Positions 6,709 through 15,631 are shown, numbered from the stretch's first letter. The stretch is 19,542 nucleotides of DNA from Lachnospiraceae bacterium (GCA_014804495.1 JAAUZS010000102.1:1-19542); one strand, 5' to 3'. Program-made: numbers and translations. The notes: a model not told the origin generated them from the letters alone.

Positions 6709-9700
6709 CTGGCACTACTTTGAGAATGAGAGAATATCCTTTCATGGCTCGACATTAATCAGCGGAGAGAATACTGCCGGGAAATCCACTATATTGGATG
6801 CCATACAGCTGGTGCTGACAACGAACACACGCAGGTTCAACGTGGCGGCTAATGAGAAAGGAAAGAGAGACTTAAGGGGATATGTCCGTTGTAAGATAGG
6901 CAATGTGGGTGAGGCATATCTTCGAAAGGGTGCGGTACCGGCCAATGTGGCACTGGAATTTTATGAGGAGAAGGGCGACCGTTATTTTGTGTTGGGTGTG
7001 CATATACTTTCCAGAGATGAGGAGAGTGCGCCCATAACCAGATGGTATATAGAGGAATGCAGACTGGAAGATCTCTCTTTCATGGCAGGAGAGCGTGCCG
7101 CACTGGCGGAGGAGTTTCGTGCGAAGAATAGGAAGATTACATATATAGACCAGAAAAATGCGGCGCAGGATCGGTTTAAACGACGTCTTGGGAATTTAGA
7201 TGATAAATTTTTTGACATTATTCCAAAATCTCTGGCTTTTAAGCCGATGGACAATGTGAAGGAGTTTATCAATAAATTTGTTTTGTCGGAAGAACGGGTG
7301 GATGTGGCTTCACTGCGGGAGAATATAGAGACATTGAGTGAGTTGGAGCATATATTGGAACGTTCCAGAAGGCAGCAGGACGCATTGGAGAGAATTCTCG
7401 GCAAGTATGATGAGATAGAAGAGAAGGACAGAAATATCCTTATCAACGATATTCTGCTCAAAATTGCGAATCGGGATGCCAAGCATATGGATGTGGAGAA
7501 TCTGGAGAAAGAGATCAGGATTAAGAGTCAGTCTGTGGAGTCTAACCGAGGATTTCTGGAAGAATTAGGGAAGCAAATCAAGGATCTGGATAATCAGATT
7601 TTGGCGATTAATGTAGACATAGAAGCGACGCATTCCAATGCTCTTTTGCAGCAGGCTAAGAGTCGGATAGAGAAACTGGATGTGGAAATCAGTCAGAAGA
7701 AGACCGATGAAAGGAAGCTGCAGGAACAGGTCCGTCTTTTGATGAATTATCTGAGGGATTTGGAAAGATTGGATTATAAACCTGTAAATCGAAAACAGGC
7801 GGAACAGATAGCAGAGGCGGCTGACCGGAAGGAAAAGGCGGAGACGCTTGAGAAGCTGGAAGCTTTTGCCGCAAAGGAACAAAATGAAATTCAGAAAACC
7901 TGGGCATTCCTTACTGCAGACATGAAGAGGATTTCCGAGGAAATAGATGATTGTCAGGAACGGCTGAAGAAACTAGAAAAGAGAGTGCTTCCCTATCCGG
8001 AATATGCGAGGAAACTGAAAGAGATGGTGGAGAAGGAGTTTGCACGCAGGGGGATTCATTCCACAGTCTATTTCCTGTCGGAATTGTTGGAAATCACGGA
8101 TGTGAAGTGGAGCAATGCCATAGAGGGATATCTTAATACGCAGAAATTCTATCTGGTTGTGGAGCCGGAATATTATCATGTTGCATTGGAGGTTTATGAT
8201 AAAAACCGTAAAAACATACATACGGCAGGTATCATTAACAGCCGTAAGCTTCCCGTGGAGCAGGAGGCAGAGCGGGATTCTCTCGCCTATGTGGTGAAAA
8301 GCGATAACCGATACGCCAAGTCATATGCGAATTACATACTGGGCAGAGTGAAACGCTGCATAGATATCCATGAGCTGGAACAGTATTCCATTGCCATGAC
8401 GCCTGAGTGCATGCTCTATCAGGGATATGTGGTAAGACATTTGAATCCCAGAGACTATGAGAATCCCTTTATCGGACAGTATGCTTACCGGACGCAGATA
8501 GAGAATGTGAAGAAAGAGATTGAGGAAAAGACGAGAAGACGGAGCGGACTCAGGCAGGAAATCCAACTGTACATAGCAGTTCAGGAAAGCGCTAAGAAGG
8601 TAAGTCTGGAAATCGTGAAGTTGTACCTGTATGTGCCGGAACGTTTAAACAGCCTTCAGGAACAGATGATATCGGCAAAGGCAGAATTGGAAGAGGCAGC
8701 GAGCGACCCCACTCTGATCGAACTGAAGCTGAAATTGGAGGCTAAAGAGAAAGAGCGTGACGAAAAAAGAGCAGAGGAAAAAAGCCTCAACAATGAAAAC
8801 ATGCGCTTGGAGAATCAGATTGGTAATCACAGAAATGATATGAAAGAACGAAAAAAAGAGTATGACATCCTGCGGACTGAACTGGAAGAACAGGCGGATA
8901 GAGATGGTGCTATCTACAAAGAGGCGGAAGAAAAGTACAGGCAGAATCGAAAGAGTAAGAGCGCAGAGGTCATTGCAGTGAATTTTGCACCTCAGAGAAC
9001 TCAGCTTCAGCATGAGCGGGAGGAACTGCTGGACGGCAAGTCGGGTTTGAAAGAGCTGCAGATGAGATTCAATCAGGAATTTACTCTTGATTTTGTGATG
9101 GGGCTTACGGGCATTTCAGAATATCGGGAGGCTCTGCAGAAGCTTAAGGGCGTGGAAATCGTGAGGTACGAAGAAAAGCTGAAGCTTGCCAAAGAGGATT
9201 GCGAACAGATTTTCAGGAGTGATTTTCTCTCAAAAATGAAAGAAAATATTGAGAGCGCTAGGAATGAGTTCCGCAGCCTGAACAAGGCATTAGACAGTAT
9301 TTATTATGGAGACGACAGCTACCGGTTTAAAATCAGTTTCGACAAGAATAAGGAGGGGCTGTACAGGATGATTACCTCAGAGAATAATTATGAGGGCATG
9401 AATCTCTGGACCAGCGCTTTCGAGGAAGAATACGGGGAGGAAATGGCAGATCTTTTTGACAAGCTGATGACAAAGGACGATAATGGACAGAAGATTGTTG
9501 AGGAATACACAGATTATCGTTCTTATCTGGATTATGATATTGAAATACATAAGAGGGACGGTTCGATACAGCGCTTTTCTGATATTTACGGAGAAAAAAG
9601 CGGCAGTGAGACGCAGGTGCCTTATTATGTGGCAATTGCAGCTTCTTTTTATCAGTTATATCGATACGGAAACAGTATCCGGATCATGCTGCTGGACGAG

Positions 9701-9883
9701 GCTTTTGATAAGATGGATGATGAACGCATTCAGTCCATGATGGAGTTTTTCAACGGATTAGGGCTGCAGGTTATTCTGGCAACGCCGCCGGCGAAGATTG
9801 AGGTAATCGGTGAGCAGGTCGGAACGGTTCTGACTGCTATTCGCGTGGGCTCAAACAGTATTGTGGAGGAGTATGATCTGTGA
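6665..9883 (+). CDS. jetC: Wadjet system protein JetC (SMC-like ATPase)
   Basis: JetC is the motor of the complex and uses ATP hydrolysis to extrude DNA loops until the topology of a small circle is sensed. In the 1072-residue product: Walker A GENTAGKST at 34-42; Q-loop region DAIQLVL; a first coiled coil from about 215 to 440; a globular hinge at about 445-610; a return coiled coil to about 860; ABC signature SGSETQ at 979-984; and Walker B IRIMLLDEAFDKMDD with Asp1011/Glu1012. The H-loop position reads ILATPP, without the usual His, as in other SMC-like heads. Start: GGAGGG (6652-6657) is 7 bases before ATG 6665 but only 1 base before the alternative ATG 6659. The gene overlaps jetB by 44 bases. 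Lack of a zinc-hook CxxC and the neighbours exclude SbcC/Rad50. Confidence 0.93.
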   Translation: MENQKKIMTRVQLINWHYFENERISFHGSTLISGENTAGKSTILDAIQLVLTTNTRRFNVAANEKGKRDLRGYVRCKIGNVGEAYLRKGAVPANVALEFYEEKGDRYFVLGVHILSRDEESAPITRWYIEECRLEDLSFMAGERAALAEEFRAKNRKITYIDQKNAAQDRFKRRLGNLDDKFFDIIPKSLAFKPMDNVKEFINKFVLSEERVDVASLRENIETLSELEHILERSRRQQDALERILGKYDEIEEKDRNILINDILLKIANRDAKHMDVENLEKEIRIKSQSVESNRGFLEELGKQIKDLDNQILAINVDIEATHSNALLQQAKSRIEKLDVEISQKKTDERKLQEQVRLLMNYLRDLERLDYKPVNRKQAEQIAEAADRKEKAETLEKLEAFAAKEQNEIQKTWAFLTADMKRISEEIDDCQERLKKLEKRVLPYPEYARKLKEMVEKEFARRGIHSTVYFLSELLEITDVKWSNAIEGYLNTQKFYLVVEPEYYHVALEVYDKNRKNIHTAGIINSRKLPVEQEAERDSLAYVVKSDNRYAKSYANYILGRVKRCIDIHELEQYSIAMTPECMLYQGYVVRHLNPRDYENPFIGQYAYRTQIENVKKEIEEKTRRRSGLRQEIQLYIAVQESAKKVSLEIVKLYLYVPERLNSLQEQMISAKAELEEAASDPTLIELKLKLEAKEKERDEKRAEEKSLNNENMRLENQIGNHRNDMKERKKEYDILRTELEEQADRDGAIYKEAEEKYRQNRKSKSAEVIAVNFAPQRTQLQHEREELLDGKSGLKELQMRFNQEFTLDFVMGLTGISEYREALQKLKGVEIVRYEEKLKLAKEDCEQIFRSDFLSKMKENIESARNEFRSLNKALDSIYYGDDSYRFKISFDKNKEGLYRMITSENNYEGMNLWTSAFEEEYGEEMADLFDKLMTKDDNGQKIVEEYTDYRSYLDYDIEIHKRDGSIQRFSDIYGEKSGSETQVPYYVAIAASFYQLYRYGNSIRIMLLDEAFDKMDDERIQSMMEFFNGLGLQVILATPPAKIEVIGEQVGTVLTAIRVGSNSIVEEYDL

Positions 9884-11148
9884 TGGACAGGCAGCAGAGG
9901 AAAATATTGGAGCATCTTTTGGATTCCTATGAGAGGAGCCGGACATTTCGGGGAGATAATCAGGTAAGGCAAAGCTTTTCTGTGAGTGTCGGTAAGATTT
10001 TCCCAAAATATAATGACGATGCGGAGTATGAGTATTTCTGTCAGATTAATGAGTCAATCGAGGAGTTGTGCGCCGAGGAGCTGGTTATACCGGAGTATGT
10101 TAAAAAGGGTGTAGTGAAGAAAGTTACACTCAACCCGGACAGATTGGATGTCTGCTATGAAATGTTGGGAAGGATGCCAAGAAGGCGAGAGCAGGAAGAG
10201 CTTGTACGAATATGGGATGATATCTGTCAAGGTGGCGAGTCCTGCCGGCAGAATCAATCCAGTCAGGAACATTGGCTTCCGTTAGTTAAGTATATTGCGG
10301 CTCAACGACTCAGGGTTGAAAAAAATTTAAATGTGGAATATTACAATCATGATTTGGAAGAATATCGTGAAATGCTTCTGGCAGTAAAAGCGGTTCTGGA
10401 AAATCAGGAGGAGATATTTATCCGAAGCCTTTCCATACAGCTATTCCATGATTCCAAGAGATTGGAACAGCTAAAGCACAAGGCAGAGGCTTTATTGTAT
10501 CAGTACGGAGAGTATCAGGAGCGTGACTGTGTACTGGAGGAATGCGGAATCGTCAACACGCCGACTTATGTGATGATAAAAGGAAACGGTAGTATAAAAA
10601 TCGGAAGAAAACGCAGCTCAGATGAGCAGAAGATTGATTTGTCCATAATCGAAGGTGATATTGCACTGTCTACAGAATCGGTAAAGAGTCTGAAAGACGT
10701 TACTGTCATGGGGAAGCGTGTGGTCACGGTGGAGAATCTTACCAGTTTTCATGATTATCCGGTGGAGGATGATTTTGTCGTTTATCTGGGCGGATTCCAC
10801 AATAAGGTAAAAAGAGATTTCCTTTTATATCTATATCAACAAAATCCTGAGAAAGAATACCGGCATTTTGGGGATATCGACGCAGGAGGCTTTTACATTC
10901 TGGAGCATTTGAAGAATAAGACAGGGATTCCGTTTCGTTCACTGTATATGGATACGCAGACACTTCAGAAATATCACGGGGACAGAAAGCCATTGACTGA
11001 AAATGACAGGAAAAGGCTCCTTCAATTAAAGGATGAATTGGCAGAGCGGATGCGGTATGAAGAGGCAGAGGATTATGGAGATGTAATTTCGTACATGCTT
11101 GATGAGAATTGCAAGCTGGAGCAGGAAGCAGTCCGATTGTGGGATTGA
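9883..11148 (+). CDS. jetD: Wadjet system protein JetD (Toprim-domain nuclease)
   Basis: JetD is the nuclease of Wadjet; its Toprim fold, related to topoisomerase VI/Spo11, cleaves the plasmid held by JetABC. In the 421-residue product the N-terminal 100 or so residues look like a winged-helix DNA-binding arm, followed by a helical region. The catalytic Toprim domain then appears as VVTVENLTSF (Glu284) and, about 47 residues on, HFGDIDAGGF (Asp331 and Asp333), giving the expected Glu plus Asp-x-Asp metal-binding set, so the enzyme should be active. ATG 9883 shares a base with the jetC stop (TGATG). An in-frame GTG at 9880 is nearer the GGAGGAG site (9865-9871) and could add one residue. This is the last gene of the operon. 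No clear terminator follows. Confidence 0.92.
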   Translation: MDRQQRKILEHLLDSYERSRTFRGDNQVRQSFSVSVGKIFPKYNDDAEYEYFCQINESIEELCAEELVIPEYVKKGVVKKVTLNPDRLDVCYEMLGRMPRRREQEELVRIWDDICQGGESCRQNQSSQEHWLPLVKYIAAQRLRVEKNLNVEYYNHDLEEYREMLLAVKAVLENQEEIFIRSLSIQLFHDSKRLEQLKHKAEALLYQYGEYQERDCVLEECGIVNTPTYVMIKGNGSIKIGRKRSSDEQKIDLSIIEGDIALSTESVKSLKDVTVMGKRVVTVENLTSFHDYPVEDDFVVYLGGFHNKVKRDFLLYLYQQNPEKEYRHFGDIDAGGFYILEHLKNKTGIPFRSLYMDTQTLQKYHGDRKPLTENDRKRLLQLKDELAERMRYEEAEDYGDVISYMLDENCKLEQEAVRLWD

Positions 11149-11260
11149 AATTTTTTGAATAATCCATTCAGTATCATTGAAAATATAGTAGCTGCGGGAA
11201 TTTTTGTAGTGGATCATAAAACTAAGATACAGATTTTTCAATAAAATAAGCACAATCGTA

Positions 11261-11289
11261 TGGTCATCTATCAAAAAGTGTGGTACACT
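11261..11289 (+). promoter_or_regulatory. Promoter and dyad of the rubrerythrin gene
   Basis: An extended -10, TGG-TACACT (11281-11289), follows TGGTCA (11261-11266) at 17 bases. The -10 is embedded in a short dyad, AGTGT (11277-11281) with ACACT (11285-11289), a possible repressor site. Transcription would begin near 11296. The rest of the 181-base gap after jetD shows no gene and no obvious terminator. Confidence 0.5.
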
Positions 11290-11329
11290 CATACAAAATT
11301 TAAATAATAAAAATCAGGAGGACAAACAA

Positions 11330-11869
11330 ATGAGCGGAAAATATGCGGGAACACAGACAGAAAAGAATCTGGAGGCGGCATTTGCCGGGGAGTCTCAGGC
11401 GAGAAACAAGTATACATACTTTGCTTCTGCAGCAAAGAAGGAAGGCTATGAGCAGATTGCGGCGATGTTTCTCAAGACGGCGGACAATGAGAAGGAGCAT
11501 GCCAAGATGTGGTTCAAGGAGTTGAATGGCATCGGGGACACAGTGGCAAATCTGAACGCTGCAGCCGACGGAGAGAATTTCGAGTGGACGGATATGTATG
11601 AAGACTTTGCCAAAACTGCCGAGGAAGAGGGCTTTCCTGAACTGGCATCTAAGTTCCGTATGGTAGCGGCCATCGAGAAGCATCATGAAGAACGTTATAG
11701 GGCGCTTATTAAGAATATAGAGATGGCAGAGGTATTTGCCAAGAGCGAGGTGAAGGTATGGGAATGCCGCAATTGCGGTCATATCGTGGTAGGAACCAAG
11801 GCTCCGGAGGTCTGTCCTGTATGTGCACACCCACAGGCATATTTTGAAGTTAGCGCGGAGAATTATTGA
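11330..11869 (+). CDS. Rubrerythrin
   Basis: Rubrerythrin is a cytoplasmic non-haem iron peroxidase that reduces hydrogen peroxide with electrons from rubredoxin or NAD(P)H systems, protecting anaerobes from oxygen. The 179-residue product has the ferritin-like four-helix bundle with diiron ligand motifs: Glu21 (GESQARNKY), Glu54/His57 (NEKEH), the TAEEEGF cluster near 98-100, and [11 protein letters not shown] with Glu116. A C-terminal rubredoxin domain with Cys146, Cys149, Cys162 and Cys165 binds a single iron. Length and domain order are normal for the family. AGGAGG (11316-11321) is 8 bases before ATG. It has its own promoter and a MarR-type regulator gene downstream, a pairing that suggests but does not prove redox control. 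Confidence 0.96.
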   Translation: MSGKYAGTQTEKNLEAAFAGESQARNKYTYFASAAKKEGYEQIAAMFLKTADNEKEHAKMWFKELNGIGDTVANLNAAADGENFEWTDMYEDFAKTAEEEGFPELASKFRMVAAIEKHHEERYRALIKNIEMAEVFAKSEVKVWECRNCGHIVVGTKAPEVCPVCAHPQAYFEVSAENY

Positions 11870-11952
11870 TTTTGTGAGTGTGTATAGTTTAGAATTGATG
11901 TAAGAGTGTTTTATAAGGAAAAATTTAGATTAATTCAATATGATTTACCCGG

Positions 11953-11983
11953 TTGTCCTCACTTGTTTAAAGAGTGGGGACAA
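11953..11983 (+). terminator. Stem-loop between rubrerythrin and the MarR gene
   Basis: TTGTCCTCACT (11953-11963) pairs with AGTGGGGACAA (11973-11983) through 11 bp, including one G-T pair, with a 9-base loop. It sits 84 bases after the rubrerythrin stop. No T run follows, so it is either a weak terminator or a regulatory structure in the leader of the next gene. Confidence 0.4.
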
Positions 11984-12042
11984 TTCATAGGTATAAAATT
12001 GAGTATTTGCTATATGGTATTATGCTGATTAGAGGAGGATAC

Positions 12043-12471
12043 ATGGAAACAAGAACAGGTTTTCTTATTTCACAAATAAAACAGGTGCAGGGAAGGATAT
12101 TCCAGCGGTTGCTAAGCGAAAGCGGGGTTGAAGAATTCAATGGCCCTCAGGGGCATATCCTATATGTGCTTTGGCAGGAGGACAGCATTCCCATCGCCCG
12201 TTTAGTGCGACAGACAGGTCTGGCAAAGAGCACGCTCACTGCCATGCTGGCTCGCATGGAAGACTCCGGGTTGATTACGAGGGAGAATTCATCGGTTGAT
12301 AAAAGACAGGTGATTATCTGTCTGACTGACACTGCGAGAGGATTGCAGGATAAGTATGAGCAGGTATCTGAGAAAATGAATCAGTTGTTTTATCGTGGTA
12401 TGACACAGGAAGACGCGGATATGCTGGACGGCTTGTTGGAGAGGGTGCTGGCGAATATGCAGGAATTGTAA
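12043..12471 (+). CDS. MarR-family transcriptional regulator
   Basis: The 142-residue product has the MarR layout: N-terminal dimerisation helix (TGFLISQIKQVQGRIFQRLL), winged helix-turn-helix at about 38-98 with recognition helix LAKSTLTAMLARMEDSGL, wing containing the conserved Asp-x-Arg (SSVDKRQV, Asp86-Arg88), and long C-terminal dimerisation helices. MarR proteins bind palindromic operators as dimers and usually repress until a ligand or oxidant releases them. There is no Cys in the wing or dimer core typical of OhrR-type oxidant sensing, so a small-molecule ligand is as likely. ATG 12043 follows GAGGAGG (12032-12038). A longer frame from a GTG at 11974 begins inside the stem-loop and is rejected. 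Targets could be itself, rubrerythrin or the downstream acyltransferase unit. Confidence 0.93.
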   Translation: METRTGFLISQIKQVQGRIFQRLLSESGVEEFNGPQGHILYVLWQEDSIPIARLVRQTGLAKSTLTAMLARMEDSGLITRENSSVDKRQVIICLTDTARGLQDKYEQVSEKMNQLFYRGMTQEDADMLDGLLERVLANMQEL

Positions 12472-12532
12472 AAAATTCGCTACTCATCTAAATTAATCCT
12501 ATCAATCCCCCATTTAAAGTCTGTTTTTAAAC

Positions 12533-12561
12533 TTGCTTTTGTGCGGAATCCGTTATAGAAT
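12533..12561 (+). promoter_or_regulatory. Promoter of the MBOAT/SGNH unit
   Basis: TTGCTT (12533-12538) and TAGAAT (12556-12561) are separated by 17 bases. The start would fall near 12568, about 29 bases before the ATG of the acyltransferase gene. No MarR-like palindrome was evident across it. Confidence 0.55.
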
Positions 12562-12596
12562 AATTTTGTATATTATGTAAATACCGGAGAAAACCA

Positions 12597-14051
12597 ATGC
12601 AGATAGTTTCTGTTGAATTTATATGTTTTTTTATTGTTATTATGCTAATCTATCACGCGCTGCCGGCACGCCTCAGATGCCCGTTTCTTCTGATGAGCAG
12701 TTATTTTTTTTATGGAAGTCAGAATATACGGTATCTGTTTTTTCTGATAGTCGCAACGCTGTTTTCCTATATCGACGCACTGCTTATGAATCGTTTCCGC
12801 GATGCTTTATTCTATAAGAAGCTTGTATTTATCATTACGATTATTTTCAATCTGGCGATGCTGGGCTATTTTAAGTATGCCGGATTTTTAAGCGGCGGGC
12901 GGATCAACAGTCTGCTTTTGCCGGCTGGTATCTCTTTCTATCTGTTTATGTCCTGCGGATATCTGGCGGATGTATATCAGGGGCGGATTCCTGTGGAAAG
13001 GAATCTGTTCAGATATGCACTTTTTGTTTCTTTCTTCCCGACGATTCTTTCCGGACCGATTGAACGCGCAGGAAATATGCTTCCGCAGTTTTCCACAGAC
13101 TTTCTAAAGAATGTCAGGTTTGATACTGAACGAATCAGGAACGGCTTCGTGCGAATCCTATGGGGGTATTTCATGAAACTTGTTCTGTCAGATCGTATTT
13201 CCATTCTGGTGACTCATGTATATGCAGCGCCGGAACAATACGGCGGCGCATTGCTGGCAGTGGTTTCTGTGCTGTATACATTCCGAATCTATTGTGATTT
13301 CGCAGGATATTCACATATTATGATAGGCATTGCCGAAACACTGGGCATCCGTTTAATGGAGAATTTCAGATGTCCTTATCTGGCGGAAAGTGTGGCGGAT
13401 TTCTGGAGACGATGGCATATTTCGCTTTCCTCTTGGTTTCGTGATTATATCTATATTCCGTTGGGGGGTAACCGAAAGGGGACGGTAAGGAAATACTGTA
13501 ACGTAATGATTGTCTTTCTCTTGAGCGGACTGTGGCATGGCGCGGGATGGACATTTATTATTTGGGGAGGGCTTCACGGACTGTATCAGGTGATTGGCGC
13601 CCTGCTTATGCCTGTACGCAGAAAAGTGTCGGAGTTGTTAAAGCTGGATACGCATGACGGTGTACAGACAAGGAGTCTGCGCGTGGTCAGGATTGCAGGA
13701 ACGTTCTTACTGGTCAACTTCGCATGGATTATTTTTCAGGCGGAAAATATGGAGGCAGTGCGGAATATATGCGAGAGGTTTCTACATCCAAAGGTCTGGG
13801 AGCTTTTTGACGGCACATTCTATACGCTGGGACTGGACCGTCCGAATGTGGCGCTGATGTTTCTTGGGCTGCTGATGCTTATTATGGTGGACTTGTTCAA
13901 TGAGCACGGTATTTTTCTGTCAAAACATATTGCGAAGGAGCGGCTGTGGATCCGCTGGCCTGTTTATATAGGGGCGATTCTTTTGATTGGGATCTGCGGT
14001 GTATGGGGCTCCGGCTATGATACCGCTAATTTTATTTATTATCGGTTTTAG
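12597..14051 (+). CDS. MBOAT-family membrane O-acyltransferase (AlgI-like)
   Basis: The 484-residue polytopic protein has about ten hydrophobic segments. It carries the bacterial MBOAT/AlgI hallmarks: AGYSHIMIGIAETLG (236-250), RRWHISLSSWFRDYIYIPLG (271-290, His274), and LSGLWHGAGWTFIIWGGLHG (309-328) with the putative catalytic His314. Such proteins move an acyl group, usually acetyl, across the membrane and hand it to an SGNH partner or directly to an extracellular polymer such as exopolysaccharide or teichoic acid. It differs from DltB in having no dltA or dltC next to it. GGAG (12586-12589) is 7 bases before ATG. The next gene, 50 bases downstream, encodes the SGNH partner expected for this class. 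The polymer acylated cannot be told from the window. Confidence 0.93.
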   Translation: MQIVSVEFICFFIVIMLIYHALPARLRCPFLLMSSYFFYGSQNIRYLFFLIVATLFSYIDALLMNRFRDALFYKKLVFIITIIFNLAMLGYFKYAGFLSGGRINSLLLPAGISFYLFMSCGYLADVYQGRIPVERNLFRYALFVSFFPTILSGPIERAGNMLPQFSTDFLKNVRFDTERIRNGFVRILWGYFMKLVLSDRISILVTHVYAAPEQYGGALLAVVSVLYTFRIYCDFAGYSHIMIGIAETLGIRLMENFRCPYLAESVADFWRRWHISLSSWFRDYIYIPLGGNRKGTVRKYCNVMIVFLLSGLWHGAGWTFIIWGGLHGLYQVIGALLMPVRRKVSELLKLDTHDGVQTRSLRVVRIAGTFLLVNFAWIIFQAENMEAVRNICERFLHPKVWELFDGTFYTLGLDRPNVALMFLGLLMLIMVDLFNEHGIFLSKHIAKERLWIRWPVYIGAILLIGICGVWGSGYDTANFIYYRF

Positions 14052-14101
14052 AACCCTGTTCCCAAAATACTATACAAGTAGAGAGGAATGAAGATACATA
14101 G

Positions 14102-15610
14102 ATGAGAAGACTGTACAAAGCGGCTAAAATTTTTCTCTTCTTTATAATTGTTATTATGCTGATTGGCATTGCCGCGCGTATTACGCAGAGAAAAGAAAGC
14201 CTTAAAAAATATGGGGATTTTATAGAACTTGCCGATCAGGTGGACGTACTTTTTCTGGGTTCTTCACATGTCTTAAACGGCATTAATCCCATTCAACTTT
14301 ATACGGAATACGGAATTACATCTTATAACATGGGAAAACCCGGCGGCATGGTGACGGAATCTTATTGGATGCTGATGAACGCTTTGGACTACTGTACCCC
14401 TAAATGTGTTGTAGTTGATCTGTGGGCTTTGGACAGAGATTATAAATATCTGGATATCATGAACGGATATGAATCGGAGGATGAAATTCGAAATTCCGTT
14501 TCTCTTTTGCATTATAATATGGATATCTGGCCTCTTAGCAGGATGAAGGTTGCGGCGGTGACAGATCTTATATCGGATTCTGAGATACGCAAAGAATTTC
14601 TGTGGGATTTTACGTTATATCATGACCGGTGGTCTTCTTTAGAATCGGATGATTTTACAGCCTTAGGCGGTCAACTTAACAGCAATTATATGTTAGGAGC
14701 GGAGCAGAGAACTACATTGCACTTAAATCCATCGATTGATCAGTCGGAGGACACCACACAGGTGCTTCCGGAGAAATCTGTATGTGTGGAGTATCTGGAA
14801 AAAATACTGGATGTATGTGAAGAAAGGGATATATATGTGATACTGACTTTTCTTCCGATGGCAAGTTCTTATGATCAGGATAGGCAGGCAGTTAATACGG
14901 CGGCGCAGATTGCCGATGAGAGGGGAATTGTTTTTCTGAATATGCTGCCACATGAGACACAGTCGTTTGTTGACTTTTACACCGATATGAGTGATGATAC
15001 GCATTTAAATACCAACGGTATGCGCAAGATGACCAGTTATGTCGGTTATGTCCTTAAGAATATCTATGCGTTGTCGGATCACCGTGCGGACGCAAATTAT
15101 GCGGTATGGGAAGAAAAGGCGGTGCAGTGGCAGTCTGACGAGATTGACCGGCTGATACATCAGAGGGATCTTTATGAGGCTCTGGGCGCGATTCAGAATA
15201 TCAATGCCAGTGCGGTCATATTCATGAGAGGGGATTCTAAAGCGATTCATGATTCCACAGTCCGTCGGTTTGTGAAGCAGCTGACCGGTACGGAAATTAT
15301 TGATGAGGCGTTGGAGGCAAACGGTCCCTATTTGTTGATTCATGATGCCTCGGGACAGGTCAGCAGCACACCTGTAAATTATGAGTTCGGCGGAGAAGTA
15401 CAGCCGGATAATTTTGAGACTTTGCTTGGAACAACGACTTATATAGGTCTGCACAATTTTGGGGCTGTGTATGTTAATGAAGACCTCGAAAATAATTATC
15501 TGGATATGGAAGAGCACTATAATGATGAAGTGCAGATCCTTATCCTGGGACAGCAGGGTGAGGTAATCGGACGGCTGTATTATGGAGCGAACTGGCATCC
15601 GGCCGGATGA
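14102..15610 (+). CDS. Membrane-anchored SGNH/DltD-AlgX-like protein, partner of the MBOAT acyltransferase
   Basis: The 502-residue product has one N-terminal membrane anchor (about 9-26) and an extracytoplasmic SGNH-hydrolase-like domain: FLGSSHVLNG (51-60) with candidate nucleophile Ser55, a glycine-rich block YNMGKPGGM (75-83), and SDDTHLNTNGMRKM with the Asp298-x-x-His301 dyad. This arrangement fits transfer of acetyl groups delivered by the preceding MBOAT protein to a surface polysaccharide. Residues about 320-502 form a C-terminal extension (ASAVIFMRGDSKAIH..., ending VQILILGQQGEVIGRLYYG) not found in minimal DltD/AlgJ proteins, which I do not recognise. The ribosome binding site (GAGAGGAA, 14081-14088) is rather far from ATG, 13 bases. 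Not followed by an obvious terminator. Confidence 0.82.
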   Translation: MRRLYKAAKIFLFFIIVIMLIGIAARITQRKESLKKYGDFIELADQVDVLFLGSSHVLNGINPIQLYTEYGITSYNMGKPGGMVTESYWMLMNALDYCTPKCVVVDLWALDRDYKYLDIMNGYESEDEIRNSVSLLHYNMDIWPLSRMKVAAVTDLISDSEIRKEFLWDFTLYHDRWSSLESDDFTALGGQLNSNYMLGAEQRTTLHLNPSIDQSEDTTQVLPEKSVCVEYLEKILDVCEERDIYVILTFLPMASSYDQDRQAVNTAAQIADERGIVFLNMLPHETQSFVDFYTDMSDDTHLNTNGMRKMTSYVGYVLKNIYALSDHRADANYAVWEEKAVQWQSDEIDRLIHQRDLYEALGAIQNINASAVIFMRGDSKAIHDSTVRRFVKQLTGTEIIDEALEANGPYLLIHDASGQVSSTPVNYEFGGEVQPDNFETLLGTTTYIGLHNFGAVYVNEDLENNYLDMEEHYNDEVQILILGQQGEVIGRLYYGANWHPAG

Positions 15611-15631
15611 TAATCCTTCTACCCAATCCAA

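Noticed and set aside
6665..9883. SbcC/Rad50-type or ordinary chromosomal SMC assignment for the large ATPase
   Set aside because: No zinc-hook Cys pair at the hinge, and the jetA, jetB and jetD neighbours and the DUF4194 partner fit only Wadjet.
11974..12042. N-terminal extension of the MarR protein from GTG 11974
   Set aside because: The start lies in the right arm of a stem-loop, and ATG 12043 has GAGGAGG before it.
12597..15610. dlt operon (D-alanylation of teichoic acid)
   Set aside because: No dltA ligase or dltC carrier protein in the window; the MBOAT and SGNH pair fits polysaccharide O-acetylation better.
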